Assembly (NCBI GenBank): GCA_951799405.1
Contig: OX637353.1
Coordinates: forward strand, 16,120,001 to 16,184,000
Reading direction: 5' to 3'
Source of the DNA: Agapetus fuscipes
Lineage: Eukaryota > Arthropoda > Insecta > Trichoptera > Glossosomatidae
Length of the DNA: 64,000 nt
Below, one piece after another: positions 1 through 9,858 of this stretch. Position 1 is the first letter of the stretch, and every line of letters begins with the position of its first letter. The notes under the pieces were generated by a model. That model made no database searches and was not told the DNA's origin. It saw nothing but the letters and a program-made list of their open reading frames with translations. The position numbers and the translations under genes are program-made.

Positions 1-85
1 CACAGTGATAAAACACCACATGAAATAACGTCACACGGAAGGTGCTCACAAAAAAGTACATCACAAAGATAAAACTTTACATAAG
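1..85. repeat. FB1 arm fragment at window edge
   Basis: Short units such as GATAAAACACCACATG and GTACATCACAAAG match the inner part of the FB1 fold-back arms seen complete at 12984-13811. The element continues beyond the left edge, so its other arm cannot be assessed. Confidence 0.55.
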
Positions 86-98
86 AAATCGTATGTTC

Positions 99-767
99 AT
101 TCCCCCAGTTCATGTTTGGCTTACAACCATTTGATTCAGAGATGATCTTTCAATTAAATTGTCTTTAGAATCACATTCTACACAATCTGAGCGGATAAAA
201 AAACGTAAAACACCATGTAGGTAAGAGTTGTTTAAAATATCTGTAAAATCAATTTCCAGTTTTAATAAGACACATTGGTCCAGTAGACGTATAAACATTC
301 TATATAAATAATCTATAATCTAAGTTGCAAGGATATATTCATTTAAAGCTCTCAGATGTAAGCCCACAAACCAACAAGTGTAGTTCGCGCTTACAAATGC
401 TGAATGTGTACTTACAAATAAAATCCAAACCTCAAATGAACATAAGCCCCACAACTTTTGCCGACCTTCCCTGAAACAGGGGTGACATTGGCAAAGTGAA
501 CCATTTTTTACAGTATGGGTGGTCAACCTCATACCAACCTATAAGTCAAGGAATATGAATAAAAAATTACATTTAAATATATAAAAGAACAAAACCTTAC
601 AAAGAAATCTATACAAAAAAAGTCAGAAATTTCCTATGCAAAAAATGTAGCAAATGAATACACCAACATTAAAAATCACCATTGCAGATTAGCCGCCACT
701 TCTCCTAAACATTGCTCATGTGAAATTACGTCTGATGGACATAAGACAAATAAACACTAAGGGGACG
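99..767 (+). mobile_element. MITE-E copy split by a Rep-D insertion
   Basis: The left end (CCCCCAGTTCATGTTTGGC, 102 onward) and right end (AAACACTAAGGGGACG, ending 767) match the two termini of the MITE-E family. The interior motifs CACATTCTACACAATCTGAG and AAGACACATTGGTCCAGTA recur in every copy. The element is broken near 300 and resumes near 705, with a Rep-D unit between. It is non-autonomous, with no transposase. Confidence 0.7.
311..553 (-). repeat. Rep-D copy
   Basis: On the minus strand this reads from TTCCTTGACTTATAGGTTGG through GACCACCCATACTG and CCCCTGTTTCAGGGAAGGTC to TTGCAACTTAGATTATAGAT, the full Rep-D order. About 100 bp beyond its 5' end (to about 640) resembles the flank of the 2905 copy, so the true unit may be longer than 245 bp. 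Confidence 0.75.
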
Positions 768-1110
768 TGCTGAATAAAAAGGTATGAAATTCAAGAGATT
801 TTTAATTTAAACAAAGATTTCTTGAAATCGAATGTATCTTGGTTAAAGCTCGCACGTATATATATATTAAAAGTTTCGTAACATTTATCTTCGTAATGTG
901 GTACACAAATGTTTGAATGAATGTTGGCAGCAGTGGACTAGTACGTCCATCTCATAGCTCAGTGTGGCCAACGTACAGTTATCTTATTTAAATAATACCA
1001 ACCATAAGTGGACCAGCCAGGTAGCTAAGCGTCAAAAACCAAACTACATAACTCGACCCAACGAGTATCCACGGTAACTTTTATACGATTCTTGATGTTG
1101 TAATGCTAGA
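768..1110. other. No recognised feature
   Basis: AT-rich sequence with only short reading frames. I see no repeat family or gene here. Confidence 0.5.
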
Positions 1111-1360
1111 TTGATTTATTTGGTAAGCGCTGTTTTTTGAGTGAATCACACCTCAAGAGGCATCTGCAAGATTGGTCGTCTTTATAGAAACTGTCAATTT
1201 GTACACAAGACCCATTTGCTGTAAGGCTGGATCGACCTTTGTTGACTGTAAAGGCATGTTAATTTTTCAACCCAGAGATTATATATTAGAAAAATGAGAT
1301 AATTTTTTGTGCTCCGCCCTGAATTAAACACTTTACCTTCCAATCACAAGTACAAGACTA
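1111..1360 (-). mobile_element. SINE-A copy, degraded head
   Basis: On the minus strand the body ending in GAGGTGTGATTCACTCAAAA and AGCGCTTACCAAATAAATCA matches SINE-A. GGCGGAGCACAAAAAA marks the head/body boundary near 1318. The tRNA-like head is mutated beyond easy recognition. Confidence 0.7.
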
Positions 1361-1659
1361 TATTATAGAAAAGAATACAAGGTTTTGAACTTAAATAAGT
1401 TAAGAAAACTACTGCATTTAATATGGATTTTTAATGTTAATATAATCTTTGCAATTAAGATTATAGATTAATGAATCGATACTAAGCTCAGTATAATATA
1501 ACCAAGGCATTTTTACAGCATACAGTTAGTGAGTTCTCACATATAATTAGTAGTTTACAACAAATTGCAGAAAAAAATCCTGCAGCACCTCCGGGCTAAG
1601 TGGGAGTGGGCATCCATAAACATGGCCTCCACAACTTACAGTGAGAAGCGGCTGTAGAA
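1361..1659. other. No recognised feature, AT-rich
   Basis: AT-rich spacer between SINE-A and the FB1 arm. No convincing coding sequence or repeat. Confidence 0.5.
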
Positions 1660-1843
1660 TGGTTCCATGGTAGAACGACACGGCGACAAAACGACACATG
1701 ACAGAACGACACAGTAACAAAACGACACATGGCATAACGACACATAAAAGAAAGACACATGACAGAACAACACATGCCAGAACAACACTATGACAAAACA
1801 TCGCAGGAAAGTACATCACAATGACAAAACATCACAAGACGTT
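1660..1843. repeat. FB1 left arm, cut by a composite SINE
   Basis: Begins GGTTCCATGGTAGAACGACA, the outer FB1 terminus, then runs through ACGACACATGACAGA units to the inner ACATCACAATGACAAAACAT units. It stops exactly where the 5S-like sequence starts at 1844. No matching right arm follows. A 90-codon minus-strand ORF over it (1547-1819) is a low-complexity artefact. Confidence 0.75.
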
Positions 1844-1964
1844 GTCAACGACGATACCATGTTGAAAGCACCGGTTCTCATCAGATCACTGAAGTTCAGC
1901 AACATTGGGCGCGGATGCTACTTGGATGGGTGACCGCTCAGGTACACAGCGTATCGTTGGCATC
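1844..1964 (+). pseudogene. 5S rRNA-derived SINE head, full length
   Basis: About 120 bp from GTCAACGACGATACCATGTT to GTATCGTTGGCATC follows an insect-type 5S rRNA from end to end. The internal control region is recognisable, including GAAGTTCAGCAACAT and the box C-like CTTGGATGGGTGACCGCT. Scattered substitutions and direct fusion to a tRNA-like unit two bases downstream argue against a functional 5S gene. I infer it is the RNA polymerase III promoter module of a composite SINE. A second, 5'-truncated copy in the same arrangement lies at 46454-46540. Confidence 0.8.
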
Positions 1965-2577
1965 TCGGACCGGTCCGTAGTCTAGTGGCAACACTTCGGA
2001 CTCGTAAATGGAAGGTTGTGGATTCGGATCCAGGCGGAGCACAAAGATATATAACAATGAAACAATATTTTTTAATAACTAAATAAAGATGAATTTTCAC
2101 AGTGTTAATGCACCAACGATCCAAAATACAAAAATATATCATTTATATTTCCAAATATGCTCTTCGCTGGGTTGAAAAAAATCATAAAGCCTTTACCAAA
2201 GACTGGTGACTAAAAGGTCAATCCAGCCTTACAGCAACTGGGTCTTGCTTGAGTATTGGCGCTTTGTAGCGACGACGACCAAGCTCGTAAAAAGGTCGAT
2301 AGCTCGATTGGTAGAATGCTTGCATTCCATGCCAAGAGCAAGGGTTCGATCTCAAGGTTTACTCAGCCTTCACAAGAAATGAGAGCCAGACCCTCAGGAG
2401 CTGGGAAACCCCCACTTCAACTGAAAGTGGTTGGTGTGAGGCCGGCCCCCTTACCAGAAAAATAAATGGTAGGGACACATTTATTTCCATATAAATGGGT
2501 CCCTAATTGCCATATGCGACCCCTTCGGGAATAACACAGGCAAGAAGTTACACTATATGTGTAACTTAGTTGCGTAG
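1844..2577 (+). mobile_element. 5S / SINE-A / SINE-B composite
   Basis: Modules in order: 5S-like 1844-1964; SINE-A tRNA-like head 1966-2042 (box A-like TCTAGTGGCAACACTTCGG, box B-like GGTTGTGGATTCGGATCC); SINE-A body 2043-2293, with an extra stretch of about 95 bp (2048-2140) that recurs near 25108; SINE-B from 2294 (GGTCGATAGCTCGATTGGTA) to 2577. The SINE-B part lacks the block that normally follows box B, a deletion also present in the composites at 25385-25935 and 55590-55935. This suggests the A::B junction was amplified as one unit. Confidence 0.8.
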
Positions 2578-2904
2578 TTGTGACCCCAAAGTAAATTGTA
2601 ACAATTTTATGAGCATGCGCGGATATCGTCTTAAGTTTGCGAACTCCGGTGTCTGCAGGTGCAACAGTTGAGTTTTGCAAAGGGGGCGAGCCTGAGTTGC
2701 GAAATGTAATCAGGTGTGCTACTCGTGTCTGCGACTGTGCAATATTCAAGTCGAGGAAGTGGAGAACTGAGAACTCCAGTTCACTTAACTCAGAACTTAC
2801 TCGTGCAAGGTTATACGAAAAATAAGTCTAAACGATCGATTATACTGGACAGTAATGGTTTTGTTAAATCAACATTGAAATGGACTTTCTAAGAAGTATC
2901 TAAA
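2578..2904. other. No recognised feature
   Basis: Mixed-composition sequence. The 62-codon ORF at 2637-2825 shows no recognisable motif and overlaps an opposite-strand ORF, so I do not call it a gene. Confidence 0.45.
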
Positions 2905-3260
2905 ATCTAAATCTAAATCTAAGCTGCGAAGATACATACCATTTAAGAAGCATTCCCGCAAGCAGACATGTATAATTTCGCGCTAATACATGCCGCATGA
3001 GGACCTACAATATAAAAAACCCAATCTCAAACGAGCATAAGCCCTGCAACTCTTGCCGACCTTCCCTGAAACAGGGGTGACATTGGCAAAGTGAACCATT
3101 TTTGACAGTATGGGTGGTCAGCCTCATACCAACCTATAAGTCAAGGAATACAAACAATTCATTACATTTGAGTTTATAAAACAAATAAACACTAAACAAT
3201 TAAACAGTAAAAATTAAAACCTACAAAATATATTCTATAAAAAAGACAAAAATATTTTTT
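2905..3260 (-). repeat. Rep-D copy with 5' extension
   Basis: The core unit is 2905-3149, with the tail on the minus strand reading as ATTTAG repeats. The region to about 3260 (AAAACCTACAAAATATATTC and following) resembles the flank of the Rep-D copy at 311-553. Confidence 0.75.
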
Positions 3261-3289
3261 AAAAGCCTCATCCTTAAGTATGATAGGGA

Positions 3290-3610
3290 AAAAACGGAGT
3301 GATGGAATGAGGATGAGGAATGATCTTGTAAAAGAAGAATGTGGTGCAAGAGAAAGTGTAAAAGTGAAGATTAAAAGAAGTTAGTTAAGATGGTTTGGGC
3401 ATATGGAGAGAATGAATGAGGAAAGACTGACGAAGAAAGTATATGTTGCAAGAATAGATGGATGTCGTGGTAGAGGAAGACGGAGAAAGGTATGGATGGA
3501 TCAAACTATTGAAATGGCGAAGGAATGGGATAATCAAAGATGACTCTAAAAGAAATATGTAAGGACAGGAAGAAATGGCGGCCAATCTGTAATGTTGATT
3601 AGTAATGTTG
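3290..3610 (+). mobile_element. RTE-like LINE 3' fragment
   Basis: Degraded coding sequence around AAGATGGTTTGGGCATATGG reads as the RWFGHMERMN motif common near the C-terminus of RTE-like LINE polyproteins. A GRGRRRKVWMD-type stretch and a KKWRPI-type ending follow. Stops and frameshifts interrupt it. Confidence 0.65.
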
Positions 3611-3789
3611 GCGGCTTATTTATTCAAAGTTTTTGAATGGGTACCTTTAGACTTTTTTGTAAAGATTTATTTGGTTTTGTAGTTTTATATACACCTGAAT
3701 GTTATTTATTATTTGTATTCCTTGCCTTATTGTTTAAATACTAGGATTGGTTTGCAGAAATTTACATATACTTTTTTACCATTTTTCCA

Positions 3790-3813
3790 TATATTATATA
3801 TATATATATATAC
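3790..3813. repeat. (TA)n microsatellite
   Basis: Alternating TA run in AT-rich DNA, close to the 3' end of the minus-strand L2A copy. Confidence 0.9.
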
Positions 3814-3844
3814 AAGGATAATTTATTTATAAGGTACACATAAT

Positions 3845-4320
3845 TGAAGAGCGCCGTTTTTGTGTGTGTCACACCTCAAGGGCCCTCTCAAATCACGGAT
3901 AAGATTTTTTGTAAAGATGCGTCTTTAGTGCTCCTTTAAAGACACCAACAGTTTCTGCCTTCCTCACATTAGGTGGTAGTCTGTTCCACTCCATTGGGCC
4001 CGCAAACCGGAAAGCACGGTCCCCAAAATTAGTGCGTGTCTGACGTGACGGCTGGACTAAGTCAACCACCCCACACCCTGCAGATCTGAGAGTTTGGCGT
4101 CTCAAATCTATCTCAATAGGTGAGAACATGTCAGACAGGTATGAAGGAGCCGTACCATTGACAGCTTTGTAAACCATCAAACAAACACGGTAGACCACCC
4201 TCTCCGGAAAACGAAGCCAATGCAGTTCTTTCAACAATGGAGTAATATGATTAAATTTGGACATCCCGAAAATGAGTCTTGCTGCAGAGTTCAGCACAGA
4301 TTGTAGTCGGCTGAACTGTT
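3845..4320 (-). mobile_element. L2A LINE 3' end with ORF2 C-terminus
   Basis: On the minus strand a largely open frame (3893-4320) reads LQSVLNSAARLIFG, HITPLLKELHWL, VYKAVNGTAPSYLSD, GDRAFRFAGPMEWNRLP and FKGALKTHLYKKSYP. This is the typical C-terminal region of CR1/L2-type LINE reverse-transcriptase polyproteins. The 3' untranslated end carries AGGTGTGACACACACAAAAA then CGGCGCTCTTC. The RT core and endonuclease are absent through 5' truncation. The open frame running on to 4435 enters the adjoining SINE-A and is not meaningful. Confidence 0.8.
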
Positions 4321-4334
4321 TTTTATATACATAT

Positions 4335-4632
4335 ATATTAGGATTATTTATTTGGTGAGCGCTGTTTTTGTGTGTATCACACCTCAAGAGCCCTCTTCGA
4401 GCTTGATCGTCGCTGTAGAAAGCGCCAATTCTCAAGCAAGACCCAGTTGTTGTAAGGTTGGATGGACCTATCAGTGACCGGTCTTTGGTAAAGGTTTATG
4501 GATTTTTCAACCCAGTGACGAGCACATTTGGAAATCTAAATGGTAAATTTTTGTGCTCCGCCGGGATTCGAATCCACAACCTTCCATTTACGAGTCCGAA
4601 GTGTTGCCACTGGACTACGGACCGGTCCAAGA
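4335..4632 (-). mobile_element. SINE-A, near full length
   Basis: Tail at 4340-4400, body, then a tRNA-like head whose minus strand reads GACCGGTCCGTAGTCCAGTG through GGTTGTGGATTCGAATCCC. It lies directly beside an L2A copy in the same orientation, so the shared tail of the two families can be compared within 500 bp. Confidence 0.85.
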
Positions 4633-5179
4633 ATATTCTTATTCTTTCCATATTCTTTCGTACAAAAATATTCACTCACTCAATCAATTTTTATTTTTAT
4701 TTATTCATTGATAAATTTGGCATTACTATAAAAAACGATCGTGTTGAAGTCTGCGAGGTTTATTTGAAAAGACATAACACGATATCGCCTCAAGTATACC
4801 GAGCTGTGAATTTATTTCTTATGTAGATAGAAATGGCTCACAAACCAGCGTGGGTTGTAAGTCAGAGAATATAACTGTTAGCATCGATTAGCTCAAGGAA
4901 AATATTAGAGTTATTATTGTAGGTAGCTACCAAAGTAGTAGCTACCTAATGCCTGGTTGACCAGGGGCGTGCATCCCATACAGGCACATGTACTAACAAG
5001 GAAAATAAAATAATGGTAAAAAAGATGGTTAACCTTGAGATTTGAATTCAAAATTTTAATTTATAATTAAACTTCAGTTATTTTTATCACATAAGCAGAC
5101 AATGAGCAATGAGCATGCCTTCTTAGGCGAAAACATTCGAGATCAATAAATGATATTTTAATATGACCCACATGCTTTC
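4633..5179. other. No recognised feature
   Basis: AT-rich sequence. TAGGTAGCTACC and AGTAGCTACCTA near 4920 form a small inverted repeat. Nothing else is supported. Confidence 0.45.
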
Positions 5180-5582
5180 ATATCTGGGTTCACTTTTGCC
5201 AATGCCACACTGTTTCATGGGGACGCGGCAGGAGTTGCAAAATGAGTGTTCATGTGAGTTTTGGTTTATTTTGTAAGTGGACATACAAAGTGTGTAAGTG
5301 CGAAATAACATCACTACAAAGCGCCAATAATCAAGCAAGACCCAGTTTATGTAAGGCTGGATGGACCTTTAGTGACCAGTCTTTGGTAAAGGTTTTATGA
5401 ATTTTTCAACCCAGCGAAAAGCATACATTTGAAAATATAAATGGTATTTTTTGTGCTCCGCCGGGATTCGAACCCACGACCTTCCATTAACGAGTCTGAA
5501 GTGTTTGCCACTGGACTACGGACCGGTCTGCTTGTGGGTATGCAAGTAGTTAATAATATGTATTTGCAACTTTGATTATAGA
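5180..5582 (+). repeat. Rep-D copy interrupted by SINE-A
   Basis: A degraded Rep-D first half (TTCACTTTTGCCAATGCCAC, GGAGTTGCAA, TTTGTAAGTGGACATAC) ends near 5311. It resumes at 5527 with CTGCTTGTGGGTATGCAAG and ends TTTGCAACTTTGATTATAG. Confidence 0.65.
5312..5529 (-). mobile_element. SINE-A inserted in Rep-D
   Basis: The body starts at AAAGCGCCAATAATCAAGC and the tRNA-like head ends at ACGGACCGGTC. The L2A-like tail is missing, so the copy is truncated at its 3' end. Confidence 0.8.
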
Positions 5583-5588
5583 ATATAA

Positions 5589-5832
5589 ACTTTGTCTAAA
5601 TTGCAAAGATACGCTAAATTAGTTACAAAGATATACGACATTAAGATTCATATTAAATGCATTCCCACAAGCAGGCACGTATAAGTTCGTGCTTACAAAT
5701 ACTTACAAAATTACTTACACATTAAAATCCAAGACTCAAAAAAATAAACCCTGTAACTTTAACCAACCTTCCCTGAAACAGGGATGGCATTGGTAAAGTG
5801 AACCATTTTTTACAGTATGTGTGGTCAGCGTC
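5589..5832 (-). repeat. Rep-D copy
   Basis: The tail-proximal end, the CATTCCCACAAGCAGGCACG block and the AGTATGTGTGGTCAGC block follow the Rep-D order on the minus strand. Confidence 0.7.
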
Positions 5833-5974
5833 GTAGTAGATAGCCACCTATGGTTCTATTCGATTCAAATTTTAATGGACTTCTCGTGTTAAAAAAAAAA
5901 CTTGTTGATATTCCGCCACAGGCTGTGCACGAGAAATTAGTAGTTTAGTTATTGGTGCAATTTAAAAGTGATGT

Positions 5975-6430
5975 ACAGTCGACCATAGACAAGGATTAAT
6001 GAACTAATGGATGGTTGCATTCTTTTTAAATTTTATTTAATGCATACTTGCATTAAATATGCATAAACTACAGTTCACATTCTTTTCAAATTGCTACGCT
6101 ACTAATAAGGCTCAGTATTTTCAACGTTAGCTTACGTGACTTTAAACTGATAAAAAAAAGCTACCCACACGTTTGACATAAGTGCGTCCTTTTCCATTCA
6201 GTATAAAGTCGCTATGCTAACGTTGAAAATACTGGGCCTAAGCTACACATATAGTGTAACTACGAGAATATAATAGTGTTATTTTTGCGATTAAAAACTG
6301 ATATGAAATCAACCATAGACAAGGAGTAATGAACAAATAAATGGATTTTTTTCAAATGTTATTCAATACATACTTGTATTAAATATGCATAAACTAGAGT
6401 TAACTTTCTTTTAAAACTGTTGCACTACTT
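5975..6430 (+). repeat. Local direct duplication flanking a MITE
   Basis: About 120 bp starting ACCATAGACAAGGATTAATG (5983) recurs from 6315 as ACCATAGACAAGGAGTAATG. Both contain CTTGCATTAAATATGCATAAACTA or a close variant. A palindromic MITE (6109-6240) lies between them. Confidence 0.7.
6109..6240. mobile_element. MITE-J, short palindromic element
   Basis: The left end GGCTCAGTATTTTCAACGTT and right end AACGTTGAAAATACTGGGCC are inverted copies of about 24 bp. TAA on each side is a candidate 3-bp target duplication. No ORF. Confidence 0.7.
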
Positions 6431-6620
6431 AGCTGCACATATAGTGTAGCTTCTTGGGGTAGCATGTGGTGAGTGGAACCTATTTATTTTTACAGGTATT
6501 CTTTGACTTATAGGTTAGTATTTGGCTGACCACCCATACTGTAAAAATGTTTCATTCTGTCAATGTCACCCCTATTTCAGGGAAGATCGGAAAGAGTTGC
6601 AGGGCTTAGGTTCAAAAGCT
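6428..6620. repeat. SINE-B 3' fragment (-) then Rep-D 5' half (+)
   Basis: 6428-6496 is the SINE-B 3' end on the minus strand (AGTGTAGCTTCTTGGGG, CCTATTTATTTTTACAGG). 6497-6620 is the start of a plus-strand Rep-D (TTTGACTTATAGGTTAG through AGTTGCAGGGCTTAGGTTC). Confidence 0.65.
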
Positions 6621-6658
6621 GTTAAAAAACAAATGGTGTTTTTGTTTTTAAAGAAGTC

Positions 6659-6903
6659 TAAGGACCTGTTGCACCAAACTCCAATCAGACTAAAATAAAA
6701 AGTGTGATTCCTCCCAACAAATCAAAAATTTGGTTCCATTTACGTAAACCAGCTGATGTACATCATCTTCCCTGTTCAAATTCCATCATATTACTCGTAT
6801 TACCCACTTCCGAGAAATATTTAACCTAGGCCTTACCAGAATTAAGCAATAAAATTTGATGCGTCAATCAAATATTGATTGGAGGTTGGTGCAGCAGGTC
6901 CTA
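6659..6903. mobile_element. MITE-G copy
   Basis: Terminal inverted repeats AGGACCTGTTGCACCAAACT and GGTTGGTGCAGCAGGTCCT enclose about 245 bp containing an ACCAGCTGATGTACATCATC block. That block recurs in the partial copy at 39310 and, more diverged, at 45074. Confidence 0.8.
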
Positions 6904-7070
6904 AGACACGCTGTATGTGAAAAATTGGGGGTCTATAACCAAAAATGTGCCGAGGATATGTTGAAAAAAATTGATTGGGTTTCAAGTGTACGCGGGCGTT
7001 GATGTTTCCATACTAACTGAATTACATATACCGGTCTCTCAATCTATCTAAAATCTGTAATTTGAGGTTT

Positions 7071-7599
7071 CGTCCCCCCGGTGCTTGTTTGTCTCATCTA
7101 CCATTTGATTCAAAGATGACCTTTCAATGAAATTGTCTTAAGAGTCACATTTAACACAATCAGAGCTAAAAAAAGACACAACATGATAATGTGAGAGCTT
7201 TTTTTAATATTTTCAAAATCAATTTCTAGTTGTTTTTAGGCTTTCACGGCCGAATCTAGATGCTTGATTTTTTGGTTCCGGGTTTTGACCGTGGTCCATG
7301 TTTTTGCTTGTCTTCTTCTTTTTTCTTTTTATTCTTTCTTGAAGACTTTCAGCTTACGTTTCGTCTCCTCTGTGGGCGACTTCTTCGGAGTTCTGCTCGC
7401 TACTGAAAGTCTTCAAGAAAGAATAAAAAGAAAAAAGAAGAAGACAAGCAAAAACACGGACCACGGTCAAAACCCGGAACCAAAAAATCAAGCATCAATT
7501 TCTAGTGTTCATAAGACACATTGGTCCAGTACACATACAAGCATTGCTCATGTGCAATAACCTCTATTGGAGATACGACAAACAAGCACTAAGCGGACG
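7071..7599 (+). mobile_element. MITE-E copy with nested insertion
   Basis: Left terminus CGTCCCCCCGGTGCTTGTTT and right terminus AACAAGCACTAAGCGGACG are imperfect inverted repeats. The interior has the family motifs. It is split by a 263-bp element at 7231-7493. Confidence 0.8.
7231..7493. mobile_element. Penelope-like inverted-repeat insertion with 13-bp TSD
   Basis: The insertion is flanked by exact copies of ATCAATTTCTAGT (7218-7230 and 7494-7506). Inside, about 94 bp (7259-7352) is repeated inverted at about 7400-7493 with one visible mismatch, around a spacer of about 47 bp. The opening TGTTTTTAGGCTTTCACGG and the GAAGAAGTCGCCCACAGAG segment resemble terminal regions of Penelope-like retroelements. 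That assignment is from memory and tentative. The 98-codon ORF across it reads the hairpin and is not a gene. Confidence 0.65.
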
Positions 7600-7705
7600 G
7601 ATATATTTTGTACACTGTCATGCAGCGTGTGTAAGCACAAGCTTACACGTGAGTGAGCGTGTACTAAATATAAATGTTAAATATCCTTGCAACTCATTTT
7701 AAAGA

Positions 7706-7925
7706 TCATAGATTCCATGACTTGTAGGTTGGTATGAGACTGACCACCAATGCTGTAAAAAATGGTTTACTATGCCAGTGTCACGCATGTTTCAGGAAAG
7801 CTTGGCAAAAGTAAAGGGGTTATGTTTATTTGAGGTTATGATTTTATTTTGTAAATACAGATGCAGTATTTGTAAGCGCGAAACTACACTATTTTGTTTG
7901 TGGGCATGCATTTAATATGAAGTAA
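7706..7925 (+). repeat. Rep-D copy
   Basis: From CATGACTTGTAGGTTGGTAT to the GTTTGTGGGCATGCATTTAA block. The ATTAG tail is lost. Confidence 0.75.
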
Positions 7926-8228
7926 TTTTAGAAGACGGAGACGGGAATTTAATGTAAAACCTTTAAAGACCGACGTTCCAGTTTTTTAATATATTATTTC
8001 AACTCGACACTGGCGCCCCAGCTCTTCAAGAGAAATTTCCACAAAGAAGAAGAAAAATAATTAATTTAATGCAGTTACTTCCATTGTTTTTTATTGTCTT
8101 GTTTACGGTTGCAATGAACCCAACTATTTAACTCTCCCAGTTCGTTTTCTTTACAACATTCTCACACATGAATATGTATCAACAGAGGTACATATTTAGT
8201 TCTTTTGTACAAGTAACATGGGTCGTAA
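7926..8228. other. No recognised feature
   Basis: AT-rich spacer before the FB1 arm, with no supported gene or repeat. Confidence 0.45.
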
Positions 8229-8960
8229 GGTACCATGACAGAACGGTAGAGCGGCAAAACAACTTCACATGACTTTATATTACATGACAGAACATGACAT
8301 GATATTACATCACAATGACACGACAAAACATCACAGTAAAGTGCATCACAATGACAGAACACCACAAGGAAAAACATCACAAGACAAAACATGGCATGAT
8401 AAAACAACGCGTACCTATAACAGAACATACCATAAACCGCACATGAAAAAACATCACATGGCAGGACATCGCAGAACACGTACTGGAAAATACTTAAAAA
8501 CGACAGAAGGAACATGAAAAAATGGAACCCATGCATATGTTTTGCAACGGCATTAATTATAATTGATAATTTATCTATAATTAAAATTACAAAGAAGACA
8601 TTTAAGAATTAAATTCAATTAAATCCACAAGCAGACACGTAGGTATATGTTCGAGCTTACACATGCCGCATGTGGACTAATAACATAAAAACCCAATCTC
8701 AAATGAACATAAGCCCTGCAACTCTTGCCGACTTTCCCTGAAACAGGGGTGACATTGGCAAAGTGAACCATTTTTACAGTATGGGTGGTCAGCCTCATAC
8801 CAACCTATAACTCAAGGAATACTATGCATTAATTAATAAATGTTTGTGTTGTTCGGTATGTTCTGTCATTGTGATGTCTAAATCTAATGTAATGTCGTGT
8901 AATGTAATGTGATGTCATGTGATGTTTTGCCATTGTGCTGTTCTAGGCTGTCACTGGTTC
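8229..8960. mobile_element. FB1 fold-back element, interrupted
   Basis: The left arm 8229-8523 begins GGTACCATGACAGAACGG and runs into ACATCACAATGACA-type inner units. The opposite-orientation right arm, 8840-8960 (TTCTGTCATTGTGATGTC to CATTGTGCTGTTCTAGG), lies beyond a Rep-D insertion. Overlapping ORFs on both strands (8162-8536) are products of the tandem units. Confidence 0.65.
8588..8822 (-). repeat. Rep-D inside FB1
   Basis: The minus strand gives the standard Rep-D order, ending near TTCCTTGAGTTATAGGTTGG at the 5' side. Confidence 0.75.
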
Positions 8961-9162
8961 GTAGGCACGCATGTACATTTGTAAGTTCGCAGCCCATTAC
9001 ATTAAATTTACCTCACATCAGGGATGTTAAGGATATCTGTATCTGTAACTGGAGCTATCAGATATCCGAAATAAAAATATATTCGTATCCGTAACCGAAA
9101 CTGATATAAAAATTTCGAATATCTGCAAAGTCTAAATGTTATAACAAGTTTAGTTTTAGCCC

Positions 9163-9452
9163 GGTCGAGTGGATAGCTCAGTTGGTAGAGTGCTTGCATC
9201 CCATGCCGCAAGCTCGGGTTCGAATCCCACCGAGGGTGTCAAAAAAAGCCCCAAAATAAAATACCAAGAAGATTTACTCATTCTCCGCAATAAATGAGTA
9301 CCAGGGAGCTGGGAAACCTCACTTTAACTGAAATCTTTGGCGCAGGACCGCCCCCCTTACCTGTAAAAATAAATAGGTTACACTCGCCAAATACGAAACC
9401 CTTCGAGGATAACGCGGCGAAAAGCTACACTTTATGCGTAGCTTAGTTAACG
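9163..9452 (+). mobile_element. SINE-B, near full length
   Basis: The tRNA-like head has box A-like ATAGCTCAGTTGGTAGAGTG and box B-like GGGTTCGAATCCCACC. The body and the 3' end (GCTACACTTTATGCGTAGCT) follow. No CCA end or tRNA gene context, so not a functional tRNA. Confidence 0.85.
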
Positions 9453-9521
9453 ATACACTATCCGCGAGTCCCATGCAATGCTTACTATTTCTAATGCTTA
9501 GTCATAACTAGTCAGTCATTG

Positions 9522-9782
9522 TGAGATCTAAAATCTAAATGTAAGCTGCAAATATATGTATCATTTGAGATTCATATTAAATGCATTCCCACAAGCAGAC
9601 ACGCATAATTTCGCGCTCACACATGCCACATGTGGACCTACAATGTAAAAAACCCAATTCTCAAATGGACATAAGCCCTGCAACTCTTGCCGACCTTCCC
9701 TGAAACAGGGGTGACATTGGCAAAGTGAAACATTTTTTACAGTATGGGTGGTCAGCCTCATACCAACCTATAAGTCAAGGAA
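9522..9782 (-). repeat. Rep-D copy
   Basis: Complete unit on the minus strand, with CATTCCCACAAGCAGACACG and CCCTGAAACAGGGGTGACAT blocks. Confidence 0.8.
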
Positions 9783-9858
9783 TTAACATTAACATTACAA
9801 TTTTGACTTTAAAAATTACAATTGAGTGAAAGAAAATGAACCTTAAAATAAAGTCATA

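Noticed and set aside
1844..1964. Functional 5S rRNA gene
   Set aside because: Multiple substitutions, direct fusion to SINE-A, and a second truncated copy in the same arrangement.
7264..7560. 98-codon ORF
   Set aside because: It reads one arm and the complement of the Penelope-like hairpin.
9180..9240. tRNA gene (boxes A and B present)
   Set aside because: The same unit recurs many times with a fixed non-tRNA body, so it is the SINE-B head.
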